From Hanleya hanleyi (taxonomy: Eukaryota > Mollusca > Polyplacophora > Lepidopleurida > Hanleyidae), in NCBI GenBank assembly GCA_036873755.1, contig JAVTVY010018947.1:1-64000 (forward strand): DNA of 64,000 nt. Direction: 5' to 3'. This document shows positions 45,301 through 57,883 of the stretch, piece after piece. A model generated the notes under the pieces. That model made no database searches and was not told the origin of the DNA. It saw nothing but the letters and a program-made list of their open reading frames with translations. How positions within the stretch are numbered: position 1 is the first letter of the stretch; every line of letters starts with the position of its first letter. The position numbers were made by a program, and so were the translations under genes.

Positions 45301-45973
45301 ACACGATGAAGAGATGCGCCAGATCTTACAACAACAGGGGTGAACCGACAGTGAGAAAGTACAATGGTACAATGAAACGCTTCAGCGATACATGACGTTC
45401 ACGGATCAATACAAAACCCTCTCTACCCCAGTACCACCACCACCACCACGCGAAATACCGCCGACCTCAGCACCGCTCCAACAGCCACCATTACCAGGTG
45501 CACCACCCACAGTCCCACATTGGGTCGAGGACGAAGTCTTAAATAGTGTACAAGCTGGTCTTGTATTACAACGGGTGAAAGACAATCCTAAAATGACTTG
45601 AAAAGATAAATGTGAACTACTAGTACAGAACCAGGTGGTCCTCGGTACCCACATGACGGATTTAGTGAATGACTTAATGCGGCAACGCAGGTCACACACG
45701 GATCCTCAAGGATGGGTGATCGTTGCTCGAGACTTGGAAGACATGCATGTGCCACAGGAATTGGTGGGAAATCCCCAGCGCTGGGCCTGGGTGCCGTGTG
45801 GGAACTGCAGACACCACCCAAAATACCACAACGGCGGACACCTTCTTTTCGCTCCTTCAAAAAAAAACACCATGATCAAGACACCCCACATCTCCAGAGC
45901 CATGACACGTAGCAAGTCGCCGCGACGATCACGACACCGCGCGCGACCGCAAAAGGCCTGGGACAACTATTAA
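45301..45973 (+). pseudogene. Conserved Polinton-type protein of unknown function, interrupted
   Basis: Pieces in order: EEMRQILQQQG then a TGA; a Pro-rich linker (PVPPPPP) with WVEDEVLNSVQAGLVLQR; TGA at 45599-45601; then in the same frame GTHMTDLVNDLMRQRR and VPQELVGNPQRWAW, ending in a basic tail (KSPRRSRHRARPQK). I know this layout from structural gene clusters of invertebrate Polintons but cannot give a function. The TGA after KMT is likely a former Trp codon. Confidence 0.5.
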
Positions 45974-46006
45974 AACCGGGAACGGTGACAGGAAAGCTCA
46001 TTCGCC

Positions 46007-46650
46007 ATGTTTTACCTCACCCTACCCAGTAACAGCTCGGCTGAGGTGTTCCCGAGCAATACCTTAACTTACTACGAAACACAGTTACCCCAAACCTTGC
46101 GCCTGCCTGGTCGTTGGGAATGTGGTCTGGTATATATCCAGTACCCGTATACGTGATACAACGTGAAAGGTGACAAGGTATCGTATGTGATCACGCACAC
46201 TAGTAAGACGCATCTCTTTGTATTCCCTCTAGGCCAGTACCACACCCCTAAGAGTTCATCAAGGCGTTGTGTGACCGCATGGAGGTTAAGATCGGTCGCC
46301 GGGCTGCTAACAAGACAGAACCTCTCCCGTTCAAAGATTCCGTTTTCCTGTCGTTTAACGAATACAATCAGAAGTTCCAGTTGAGACTGACTGCCAAGGT
46401 GGGTATAGAATTCAGCAAAGGTCTAAAAACAACAATGGACATGCGTAGGGTTTTGTGTGGTCTGTACGTCTATTCAGACGTGGTCGATGTGGGAGACAGC
46501 AACGTACCGCTGCTACGCGTCTGCCCGGTGAAAGGCAAGTACGGTGATCAAGTTACCCACAGTTTCAAGTACATCGTTCATCTACCGGTCAGTCGGGCCG
46601 ATATTAGATCCGTTGTGGAAGCAACCGTGGTCCGCCAGATATGAGGGTCC
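46007..46650 (+). pseudogene. Polinton penton-like (minor capsid) protein, interrupted
   Basis: Begins MFYLTLPSNSS at 46007, followed by LPGRWECGLVYIQYPYT, then TGA (46154-46156) at a place where Trp is usual. The same frame continues to about 46255, where it shifts. The remainder (46267-46644) has LYVYSDVV, VPLLRV and VKGKYGD and ends early at VVRQI. These blocks are characteristic of the penton-like jelly-roll protein of Polintons/adintoviruses. Major capsid, protease, integrase and DNA polymerase genes are not found, so only a middle piece of the element remains. Confidence 0.65.
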
Positions 46651-46934
46651 GGGGACCGAAGGGCACCCAGATTCAGATACGAAAGTCCTCCCTCGGAAAC
46701 AGTTGTCCCTCTATCAGCAGAAACCAGGGTCCTGATATCGTTGGTGTCCGGGTCACTGAAATGTAGACAGGAATGTCCCTTTTCATATATATAGGGCCCG
46801 GACCATAGCATCTGGCGGACTATGGGCGCTTCCACAGCTATGGAAGTCCTCAGAGTCCGGCATTCCTCAGAGTCCGGTTGACCTATATATGAAACTAAAG
46901 GAATAGTAAAGACTAGAAATTCTGAACAGAGGTT
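46651..46934. other. Remnant flank of the Polinton block, unrecognised
   Basis: No homologous frame seen. A 15 bp direct repeat (cctcagagtccgg) occurs twice near 46850-46877. Confidence 0.35.
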
Positions 46935-47030
46935 CGGCCAGCAAATCGATGGTGCAGTGGGTAAAGGCATAGCCGGTGGACAGTACAGCAGAAGGTAAGA
47001 TTGTGGGTTCGATCCTAGTCGGGGTCAGTT
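46935..47030 (+). repeat. tRNA-derived SINE head
   Basis: tggtgcagtggg (A-box-like, 46950-46961) and gggttcgatcc (B box, 47005-47015) about 45 bp apart on the plus strand. The stems do not form a complete tRNA cloverleaf. Confidence 0.5.
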
Positions 47031-47108
47031 GAAAATGTTTTATTTTCTGCATTTCTCATGTACAGCTTTAGAACGTCTTGCAAAGTTATACCGTCGCATC
47101 TCTGTTAA

Positions 47109-47130
47109 ATATATATATATATATATATAT
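47109..47130. repeat. (AT)n microsatellite
   Basis: Uninterrupted at-dinucleotide run followed by a T run. Confidence 0.95.
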
Positions 47131-47264
47131 TTTTTAGAAAAAAAACAACAATTTTATACATATTTACGGTGGCCCATATAGGCCTACGACATGCTATTAA
47201 TTTTGGTTTTGTACATATATATATTTTTTCAGTTTGGAGGGTTGGATTCTTTCACTCCTTTCTC

Positions 47265-47390
47265 TCCACCCAGGTGTAAACGTTTTCACCGGGGTGAAAA
47301 GGTTTTCACCTGGTCGCAAACGTTATCACCCTGGTGGAAACCTGTTTTAACACAGGTGAAAGCCTGTTTTCACTCAGAACGAAGTCCAAA
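47265..47390. repeat. ggtgaaaac / gttttcacc alternating repeat
   Basis: Six or so direct and inverted copies of ttttcacc / ggtgaaa in 125 bp, including a perfect palindrome ttttcaccggggtgaaaa at 47283-47300. Confidence 0.75.
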
Positions 47391-47612
47391 ATAATAGTGG
47401 ACTGTCTCGACTTTCCCTCAAAAGAGAGGATAGAGAAACAAAGAAATAATCAAAAGTGTTGTATAAAATGTTTATTTCGTGGAAATATAAGTGTTCACAT
47501 CTAATTACCCATGTCAAATGCTAACTTGGGAAACCCGCCTATTGAAGGAATGTTCTGAGAATGAAAATTCTTGTCTGGAATGCTCGTAAGCTGACTAGAG
47601 CTACGAGCATTC

Positions 47613-48794
47613 TGAGGAAATTTCCTCAAAATCGTAATCTATCGTTCAGAACTAAGGTCCATGTTCACTGGCCAAGTAAGACCGATAGCCCAATTGTAAA
47701 AGTTAACAGTCCATGTGTATTGAATAACAATATATGGCACTCAGATTTTTGAAGAAATTTCCTCAAACTGAAAATATATCATTCAGAATGTTTGTCCATG
47801 AGCATATGTTAACTATATGGCACACAGAATTTGTGAGGAAATTTCCTCAAACTGAAAATCTACCTTTTTATGGTAGACCATTTCTATAGACTAGCTATAT
47901 AGGCAAACAAGTTTTCGAGGAAATGTCCTCAAAATCGACCGTTGTACATGCTGGCAAGGCAGCAGTGTTTTGAAAAAAAAATGGAAATATACCGTAACGG
48001 TTTTAGATTAGCTGACCGACACACCAGTTTTTGAGGAAATTTCCTCAAATAATTGTTCACCAACAGATTGTCACTGGCAGGAATTCCATCGAATTTAAAA
48101 TCTACGTTTCGGAATGGTAATCCATTGTTAATGAAAAAGATTTTGAGAAAATGTCCTCCATCAAAATCCATTTGTAAGGTGGCAGCGTTTTGAAGAAACT
48201 TCCTCAAATCAGAAACGTACATCTGGGATGTACCGCACTCCCGTTTTTGAGGAAATTTCCTCAAAACACTTTCTTCAAAACATTGCGGCCTTGCCAATAT
48301 GGACAAACGGTAGAGTTTGAGTACCTTTTCCTGAAAATCTTGTTTGCCTATATAGCTAGTCTATGGAAATGGTCTACCATAAAAAGGGCAGATTTTCAGT
48401 TTGAGGAAATTTCCTCAAAAAAACAAGTTTTTGAAGAAATTTCCTCAAAAGATTGTTCACCAACATATTGTCACTCTGGCAGAAATTCCCTCTATTTTGA
48501 CATCTACGTTTCGGAATGGTAGTCCATTTTCATACACTATCTGTGTAGAGCGGCGAAGATTTTGAGAAAATGTTCTCTCGTCAAAATCCATTTTTCGCAA
48601 AAATTGTTTATGTTCATAGACTAAGGTGGCAGAGTTTTGAAGAAACTTCCTCAAACTAGAAATGTACCATCTGGGATTAGTTCTTTTTGAGGAAATTTCC
48701 TCAAATGTTCGTTCACCAACATATTGTCAATCTATCAGAAATAATTGTCTATGTTGACAGGCTAAGGCAGCTCTTTTGAGGAAATTTCCTCAAA
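47613..48794. repeat. Array of tttgaggaaatttcctcaaa palindromes
   Basis: Perfect or near-perfect 16-20 bp palindromes centred on ggaaatttcc at about 47613, 47749, 47832, 47915, 48030, 48190, 48246, 48400, 48430, 48636, 48686 and 48775. Spacing is irregular (30-206 bp). Between them are a 190-220 bp direct repeat (48050-48240 and 48450-48675) and a roughly 72 bp inverted repeat (47844-47915 and 48337-48406). No coding potential. Confidence 0.92.
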
Positions 48795-48799
48795 ATCTA

Positions 48800-51700
48800 A
48801 CTATGCAAATTGAAATGGTTTCACATGATCATGGGGCACAGCATATCAGTGATTGAAAGTTTTTCGTTCGGAATGATTTTCCACAACCAGATTCTCACAG
48901 TGGCCCTGAGTACTTTGTCGAAACAGCTTGAATGTATTGTCTTCGGTAATACGATAAACGACTGTAATACATGTAGCTTTATTTAGTCTGGATTTAAAAA
49001 CCTATATCATTCGGAATGACAGTTGAGATAATTACATTTGGGTACATTAAAAGGTTTAGGTCCACGGCACACAGCTTCATGAGAAGTTTTTTTTTCAGAT
49101 GAAACGCTATCATTTAAAATAGTTGCCCATGATCAAATGTGTAGACTAAGAAACAATGACACGACATTTGAGAATGATTGATCATTTTCAAGTATGTGAA
49201 TCAAGAAAAGAATTGATTGCCGCGTAGGTTGGGTTGATTCTGTATAGCATGAGCTAACTTAGGCAAACATGGAGTATATATACCATTCTGATTGACTTAG
49301 ATAAGGAAAATTGTTGTTTTCAGATAATCTTATCGAACTGATCCCATACCTTTCAGAATAATTGACCAGAACCGCTTTGAATTATCCCCATGCACGGACG
49401 TTATGGGGGATATTTCTTCAAAATGGAAAGGTACCATTTTAAGAATGGCTGTATATAAAATCAGAGTGTTTTGCAGAATACGAGAACTGTATTTATAATA
49501 TTCGAATTTGAACATATACGGCAATATTATCGAGAACACAATTTTAAGTATAGAACTGGATCAAATACATTAGGGTTGTATTTTGCACCAGCATTATTCA
49601 ACCGCTTTCGGCCTGAACAGCAATAACCTAAATGACCTGAGGTCATTCTTAGGAAGATGTGTTTAACTGCTCTTAACGGCCACGGTGATATTGACGTATG
49701 GTGATCAACATATTCAAGGATTTCATGGAAATGAGATTCAGTGATGTTCAAAGGTGACCTCTAGATAATTAGCCAATACAATGTTAAGTTCTATTATTTT
49801 TAGGGCTATAGTTCTATAGGGCTTATTTGAGAAATTGCGCTTGTTATGGAATCTTAATTACTGAATATGCAGTAACGAGGGTATTTGCGATTCATATTCC
49901 TACGAAGTAGGCTACAGATCGCAAATTGTCCGGTAATGAGTGAGTGAGTCAGTCCATCCGAATCCTTTCGTCGGCAAAATAAGGAGAACCGTTGACATTA
50001 GAACCTTGATTTTTGGCATGAACGTGCATTAGGGCATTGTTACCAGCAAGTTCTGATCTGAAATAATTCTGATTTAAATTAGATTGATAATTAACACTTC
50101 AGTATATTGTTATACATGTAGCTATATGTGGACTATAGCCTTTAACGTGTATCAGCTTCAAATTCAGGTCAAATTACCCAGAGCTAAAAATACCCTGTCC
50201 CACTGTATGTCTTTGTACCGGTTATGCTCAGGAGAATGACATAGAATAATTATTATCTTGTGCAGAGAAGGTGTTGGTCTGGAGTTGAATTACCGTAAAC
50301 TACATAAATGCTACCTTTCTACTATAGTACTATATATAAAAATTTGTTGTATTGTTGGGAAAATAATGCGATTCAAAAAGTTGTTTTGATCCTGGACAAG
50401 GGCACTGAAAACCATTAAAGATATGTAAATGTATTTTCACACGTAAAGCTTGAAATCTACTGAACCTATATTATTCAATCTGTTTCCTTTAATTAAAAAT
50501 TGTAAAATTAAATCGGCGATCGTTATTTATTTTGGAATGAAGGCGCATTAGGAGACTGTTACCAACAAGTTCTGAGCTGACCTACTTTTGATGAACATTT
50601 CTGCTGATTTTTGATGAAAATCACTGGCGATTCTGACTTGGGCGATGCCCATCTTAATATAGGCAGGATTTCAACTGGGGGTGGGGATTTCCAAGAGTTC
50701 AGTTCACGTTCGAGTCCTAATGCCTACTGTACTTCGTAGGTCCTGTGACGTTAGTCACACTGCTCATGTTCATCAAAGAAACGCTTAAATATTTTAACTT
50801 ATTCAAATAAAACGCTTGGTTACAATATTCGGAAACTAACGACCACCATATCGCTAAAATCGGAAGACTATACATTAAGAAAAGAAAATGTCATTATTTT
50901 TCTATCGAATTATCTACATATCATTCCATTACATCATCAAAGCTCAATTGCACACCACATTTGTACCAGATAAGAAGCTCGTTGAAATTCAATATTTCAG
51001 CAACCGATATGAATATCATCATGAACTGAATGTAAATAAAAACTAACAAATCAGTAATAATGGCAATCTCATGATCTGAGGTTTTAAAATTCCATTTGGA
51101 TTCCTCGTTAATGATATTCGAAATTCGATCAGTCATACACAAGCGAGAAGGTGTTTCTTAAGTAGCCTCCAGTGAATGCTTACATTCAAGTTTTCATCGT
51201 ACAATCGAGAAGCGTGGGGATAATATTTATGTTTCTGCAACTGAAAATATGTATTTTCCATATGATACCGATTATCAGCATGATTGAACAAGGATTGTTC
51301 AAATAATATAAAAAAGATCCGTAATATAGTTGAACAAAACTAGGATCATGCAGCCACTGGGCATATATCGGTTCAAATAACAGAAAGAGCTGATTTCTAA
51401 ATCAGTTGAATATAGCAAATGACCGTCGCAAATCCTAAATAAAATGTTTGAATTGTATATACAAACAAAGAAGGTCATATCAGGTTCATGTACATTTTCA
51501 AATGATTAAACATATATAGATTTGCGAAGGCATACTGTTTGAATATGTTCGCACAACAGCGCAACCCATGTGCGTGCCAGTGTTGAGATAAGCATGTCAG
51601 AAGAACATGTATAAATGTTTAAATACTTGTAGATAAATCGATGTGCACACGAGTTCGAGGAGACACTGTAGCAAATACCGCAGAAAGGCTGCACATGTTA

Positions 51701-52160
51701 GCAAAAATATAATGTGCCAGACATCCTTGGACTTGTCGAAGGGATCACATTCAGTTAGAATTGGACGAGCTGTTTGATTCGATTTCCGTTTGTCTGCAGA
51801 GAAAAAGACAGCTTAGATCAGCAAAAATCGTCAAGGGACATGTGCCCATAGCGCTTCTATCAATCATATGAGGTTTTGTGAAATCTGAAAAACACCCTCA
51901 TTTTTCAAATATCCACGAGTATTATGCTCATGATTAGAAAGCTTGTTTTTATCAATGGGTCATTCCACATCATATAAACCGGATATTGAATATCATCGCT
52001 ACCGATTTATTTGAAATACAGCATGAGTTTATGATATATAATAAGCACTTGAATCCCATATTAGACATATCTAGTTCAACAACTGGCTCAATTATCAGTC
52101 TGTGAAATCTGCCTAAATGTCCATCCGCTGCCATATTAGTAGTATATTAACCCCTTCTAG
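48800..52160. other. Gene-free AT-rich stretch
   Basis: No recognised exon, element or array on either strand. Confidence 0.45.
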
Positions 52161-52790
52161 TGTCCTATTTTAGGGGTAGATAACTCTGTTGCCACAATTC
52201 CTGGTTATCTCCCCCATATTCGCACATTTCTGCCCCTAAATAGGACGCCCGATGCCCTTTTACTACTTATCAAATTGACGACACTATGACGTCACATCTG
52301 GTCACGTAACATCCGGGTCACATCTGGGTCAAAGGCCACTTCCAGTCACGTGACGGCCCAGCAAGTGTTATCTTCGCCTTCATTAGAAGAACCCATGGAG
52401 AATGGTGCGCAAGGGTCAAATAGCGCTGGGGTGCACGTTTTGGGGTCTAGGTGGGCCACTAGTGGTCCGACGGGATCGAGTGACGGGCCAAAGCGAAGCA
52501 CTCCTCCAGGGCGATCAGGTCATGGATGGGAGCATGCAAAATTAAGATTGCGGTTGAACCTATAAAAAGCGGAACACGGAATTTACCCCGCAAATAGGGA
52601 AAACCTTTATCAACCCGGTCTAGATGTGTTAATATCGATCCACAGAGTATCGGGGCTTGCCGAGAGGGTTAGGGTGGGTGAGTGGGTGTATGCAAAATTA
52701 GGATTGCGGTCGAACCTATAAAAAGTGGAACACGGACTTTACCCCTAAATAGGGTAATCAACCCGGTCTAGAGGGGCTAATATTGAGCTG
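52160..52790. repeat. Dispersed repeat with an internal duplication
   Basis: atgcaaaatta.gattgcggt and gaacctataaaaag.ggaaca recur at 52535-52640 and 52688-52790. An inverted pair (gtcctattttaggggtaga / tctgcccctaaataggac) is at about 52163 and 52230. A cluster of tgacgtcac / gtcacgtgac words lies at 52285-52350. Confidence 0.5.
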
Positions 52791-53029
52791 GCATGCCAGA
52801 CTATAATTATCGAAATACCTCCACTTCTCTCTAAACACATTGTAAGTGTATTCCATATACTGATGTTATTTAGATTATATACATGTTGACATTTGCTACA
52901 TGCTACGAATATCCTCTACCCTTTTAGTCCCATTTTCACCATTTATCTACCTTGTTTTCTTCCAGACACGTCATCATGGATAGGTGCGTCGATACATCTA
53001 TTTAGGTCATTTCCCCTACCTCGACCTCT

Positions 53030-53215
53030 GCGCGATCACTGTCCCAAGCTCTGTCACTGTTATAACCACTACCACTGCCCCATCCTCCGCCACTGCCCCG
53101 TCCTCTGCCACTACCTCGACCTCTGCCACTACCTCGACATTTGCCACTAGCCCGACCTCTTGTACTGTCCACATTTCTGCCACATTCCGGAGCTCCGCCA
53201 CGACCCCGACCTCTA
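53030..53215. repeat. ctctgccactacctcgac low-complexity tandem repeat
   Basis: Imperfect 12-18 bp units (cctctgccactacctcgac). Open frames on both strands here are low-complexity artefacts. Confidence 0.75.
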
Positions 53216-53484
53216 CGAAGATTTGCCGTGAATTATGCTGTGAAATACACGATAAAATATATAGAACAATTTTAGCATGCTTTACTGAAGTCCGATTTTT
53301 TGTGGGATTGTTGGTCAAACCTTGCAGCGAAGTTAGCACAATGGCTTTTTACTAATTTCAAATAAACATACTATCTACATATATAAAATGAAGGGTACGC
53401 ACCTAGTATCTTTTGGCATTTTGATAAAGCACCTTTTCACTTTTTTTTACTTAATCGAAATCTAGATGTTTTCTCTAAAAAACG

Positions 53485-56400
53485 AGAGATCCTGAAGGAT
53501 CTTGGCGCCTACCAGTGCCCGATTATTGTAAGCTAATGACAAGTGGATCTGTTTGTCCATTGTTACTAAGAACAAACAATTGATTTATAATTTTGTTTGC
53601 AGAATTTTAAACTTGAGCGAAAAAAAGACACTGGAAAACACCAATATATTATCTTTATAAGTTTCAAGATTCCAAGAAATTGTACTTTATGTCAGTTCTT
53701 ATGGCACAACTGAAATGAACAAAGTTAGTCTGAAAGTGAATGTCTGGAGGATCCTTCGTCTTCGTTTTGTAGTATTTTTGTTTTTGCGCGTGTCATCATT
53801 AGGTACTGGAAGCGAAGACAAATCTCACTGACACTTTGGCATGAGCTGAGAAACGAATGCTAATTCCGTTCTGTTTACTGGGCTAGTTTGAGATATGTCT
53901 TTGAAGATACCATGCTCGAAAATAGTAAGATGGTACACAACTTAATACTGCAGTCCGTGCAGTATTGTTGAAACTTTGAAAGTGTCTGAATCTTAATTAT
54001 ATCCCTCGGGTCGAAACATGCAGTAGTCTACAGTTTACGAGTTGTGACGTTGCGTCACCATAGTCATGTTCCTTCGTGTTTCCGACCCTTCGGCAGACGA
54101 AACGGTGGGGCAGTTCACTTGCAACGGCATGGAATAAAGTAAACTGATCTAAACTTTGAAGAAATACATTTTAATTCGGAATCATTTGAACTCCTTGATA
54201 TAGAAAGTGAAGGTATGGTTATTCTCTATACTTCATATATAGCGTAACTTGGATTTTCGAATCACACCAAAAAAGGTATCTTGCAAAATATTTGTACCAA
54301 ATTTAAGAAAGATCAATGAAGTAGTTCCTGAGAATTCAAGATAACAATGGTTTGAGGGGGAATTCAATATGGCCACCTGGTGGACATATTGGATTTTCGA
54401 ATCAGACCAAAAAAGGTATCTTGCACAACTGGGCCACAAGGGAAACCTCTCAACCAAATTTGAGAAAGATCCATGCAGTAATTTCCTGAGAATTCACAAT
54501 AACAAAATTTCATGGGGAAATTCAAGATGGCTGCCTGGTGGCCATATTGGATTTTCAAATCAGACCAGAAAAGTTATCTTGTACAATTAGACCCCAACGG
54601 GAACCTGTGCACCAAATTTGAGAAATATCCACGTAGTAGTTCCTGAGAAATCGCGATGACAACATTTCATGGGGAAATCCAAGATGGCTGCCTGGTGGCC
54701 ATATTGGATTTGCGAATCAGACCAGAAAAGGTATCTTGCACAACTAGACCCCAACGGGAACCTGTGTACCAAATTTGAGAAAGACCCATGCAGTGGTTCC
54801 TGAGAAAACGCGATAAAAAACTGTCATGGAAAAATCCAAGATGGCTGCCTGGCAGCCATATTGGATTTTCGAATCGGCCCAGAAAAGGTATCTTGAACAG
54901 CTAGACACCAACGGAAAGCTGTGTACCAAATTTGAGAAAGATCCATGAAGTAGTTCCTGAGAAATCGTGATAACAAAGTTTCATGGGGAAATCCATGATG
55001 GCTGCTGGCGGCCATATTGGATTTGCGAATCGGACCAGGAAAGATATGTTGCACAACTAGACCCGAAGGGGAACCTGTGTACCAAATTTGAGAAAGATCC
55101 ATGAAGTAGTTCCTGAGAAATCGCGATAAGAATGTTTCATGGGAAAATCCAAGATGGCTGCCTGGTGGCCATATTGGATTTGCCAATCGAACTACAATAT
55201 GTATCTTGCACAACTAGGCCCCAAGGGGAACCTGTGTATCAAATTTCAGAAAAATCCATGAAATAGTTCCTGAGAAATCGCGATAAAGTTTCATGGGGAA
55301 ATCCAAGACGGCTGCCTGGCGGCCATATTGGATTTGCGAATCGGACCAAAAAAGGTATCTTGGACAATTAGACCCCAAGGGAATCCTGTGTATCAAATTT
55401 GAGAAAGATCCATGAAGTAGTTCCTGAGAAATCGCGATAACAAAGTTTCATGGGGGAATCCAAGATGGCTGCCTGGTGGCAATATTGGATTTGCGAATCG
55501 GATCAGAAAATGTATCTTGCACAGCTAGACCCCAACGGGAACCTGTCTACCAAATATGAGAAAGATCCACGAAGTAGTTTCTGAGAAATCGCGATAACAA
55601 CGTTTCAGGGGGAAATCCAAGATGGCTGCCTGGCGGCCATATTGGTTTTGCGAATCGGACCAAGAAAGGTATCTTGCACAAATAGACACCAACTGGAACC
55701 TGTGTACCAAATTTGAGAAAGATCCATGAAGTAGTTCCTGAGAAATCGCGATAAGAAAGTTTCATGGAAAAATCCAAGATGGCTGACTGGTGGCCATATT
55801 GGATTTGCAAATCGAACCAGAAAATGTATCTTGCACAACTAGGCCCCAAGGGGAAGCTGTGTACCAAATTTCAGAAAGATCCATGTAGTGGTTCCTGAGA
55901 AATAGCGATAAAGTTCCATGGGGAAATCAAAGATGGCTGCCTGGCGGCCATATTGGATTTGCGAATCGGAACAGAAAAGGTATCTTGAACAATTAGACCC
56001 CAAGGGAAACCTGTGTACCAAATTTTAAAAAGATCCATGAAGTAGTTCCTGAGAAATCGCGATAACAAAGTTTCATGGGAAAATCCTAGATGGCTGCCTG
56101 GCGGCCATATTGGATTTGCAAATCGAACCAGAAAATGTATCTTGCACAACTAGGCCTCAAGGGGAACCTGTGTACCAAATTTCAGAAAGATCCATCAAGT
56201 AATTCTTGAGAAATCGCAATAACAAATTTTCAGGGGGAAATCCAAGATGGCTGCCTGCCGGCCATATTGGATTGGCGAATCGGACCAGAAAAGGTATCTT
56301 GCACAGCTAGACCCCAAGGGGAACCTGTGTACCAAATTTCAGAAAGATCCATGTAGTATTTCCTGAGAAATCGCGATAACAAGAATTGTTTACGGACGGA

Positions 56401-56490
56401 CGACTGACTGACGACGGACGCCGGACGACGGACGACGGACCACGGACGAAAAGCGATTTGAACAGCCCACCATCTGGTGATGGTGGGCTA
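53485..56490 (+). mobile_element. Helitron-like element copy II with fourteen 157 bp core repeats
   Basis: Left unique half 53485-54230, then fourteen units of about 157 bp. The landmark cctgagaaatcgcgata lies at about 54329, 54486, 54641, 54799, 54958, 55112, 55271, 55425, 55581, 55739, 55896, 56048, 56207 and 56362. Each unit also has aagatggctgcctggcggcc atattgg. A cggacgacggacgacgg run and a perfect 11 bp-stem hairpin (56464-56489, agcccaccatc / gatggtgggct) close the right end. No protein-coding capacity; the long frames in the core are by-products of the repeat. Confidence 0.75.
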
Positions 56491-56499
56491 AAAATCCCA

Positions 56500-57767
56500 C
56501 TATATTTCTGAGTCAAGCTTTACGGACGCTCTGATTTTTCGGACAGAATTTTTCAATTTATTTATTCGTGCAATTTTCTCCACATAAACTGTGCAACAAA
56601 TTGGACGTTGGGCATGAAATAAAATACGTATGGGCATTTTTACGTTAAAAGGAATAAAATCAGAAGAAAACATGACCAGTATACCATTTTTGTCCTGACC
56701 ACATGGTCGCCATCTTCAATTTAGACATGATGCTCCGCAAAATGATCACAACGTCGTGATAAACTATAACGTTTAGAACATATAAGCTTTCAATACTTTT
56801 TAATTCCAGAGCATCAAGATTCAATTTTTCAAATGAGCAGATTTCACAGGCCTATCCCAGGCCAGATATTCCGGAATATCAACTTCGTATGGTTATTGTC
56901 CGGTTCACGTTTGAAAGAACCATGCCGTTAAACCCCTCGAGAGGTTTGGTTGAACGGCTTGTTGCCAAGCCGATCATAGTATTGAAATTCACTGTTCTGT
57001 TTCTCAGAGGAAATATCAAAATTTACACATTATTACCTGTCTGTTTTGTATAGCATAAAAATGTATTTATTTGGACGGGCAAGTGAAATAAACTTAACAA
57101 ATCTGACTGCATATGTTTCAAGGAAATATCTTAGCAATGGAGATTTGACCATGTCCCTGTGACTGTCGAGGTAATTGGATATATATGGACCCAAATTCGA
57201 TACCAGAAAGAAATGAGTCACAATTTGCTGTTCAGAGCAAAATAGTACCTTTACAAATACCAATTAGAGTATTTTATTTCTTATCACTTAATTATTTTGT
57301 AAAATATTCCGAAGTTAATGCGCAGAAAACTGTGTAAAATGAAAAGCAATTTCCTGGAAAATGATGTCACAGTGATCGTCTTGAATATTTTAAGGAATTT
57401 TATCTCCCTATGTTCAATTATAATCAAATAATTCAGATATTGATCACATGCTTTCCATTCCATTTATTTTGAACTCTGGTTGCCATGGAAAAAAATGTGT
57501 TTTTTGAAAATACCCAAGGGTGCCAGTTGGGCACACTTCGGTTTCATTAGTTGAACAAGAAGTAAAAACGGCTTGGCATAAATAGATATTGTACAAATTA
57601 CACTCAACAACAAACAAAAAAAACAGTCAGACTGCGATTTGAAATTCAACCCCAACAATTATTATCAGAATAGGCACCATTGAGCTCTGTCGCCTATTCT
57701 GTTGAGGTATAGGGAACTAATATATCAGTGCACATTTATAAAGAAACTTCTAGCCCAGACAAAAGTA
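56500..57767. other. Nothing recognised
   Basis: AT-rich, no supportable gene or repeat. Confidence 0.45.
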
Positions 57768-57777
57768 GTGATGGAGG

Positions 57778-57883
57778 CAATCTGATTAAAACTCAGACTT
57801 AATAAACCGCTCCTCTGTCGGACATAATCAGCGACATGTCCGACAGAGGAGCGGTTTATTAAGTCTGAGTTTTAATCAGATTG
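57778..57883. mobile_element. Perfect foldback element, 48 bp arms, 9 bp target duplication
   Basis: Left arm 57778-57825 (caatctgattaaaactcaga...) and right arm 57836-57883 are exact reverse complements with a 10 bp loop (aatcagcgac). Both sides carry tgatggagg (57769-57777 and 57884-57892). Total 106 bp; 9 bp duplications are typical of Mutator-like and a few other DNA transposons. Confidence 0.9.

Noticed and set aside
53016..53339. Val/Glu- or Thr/Ser-rich protein
   Set aside because: Low-complexity tandem DNA open on both strands; no other support.
54233..56149. Family of minus-strand frames with LFWSDSQIQYGRQAA-type repeats
   Set aside because: Translation of the 157 bp Helitron-like cores; frames shift from unit to unit.
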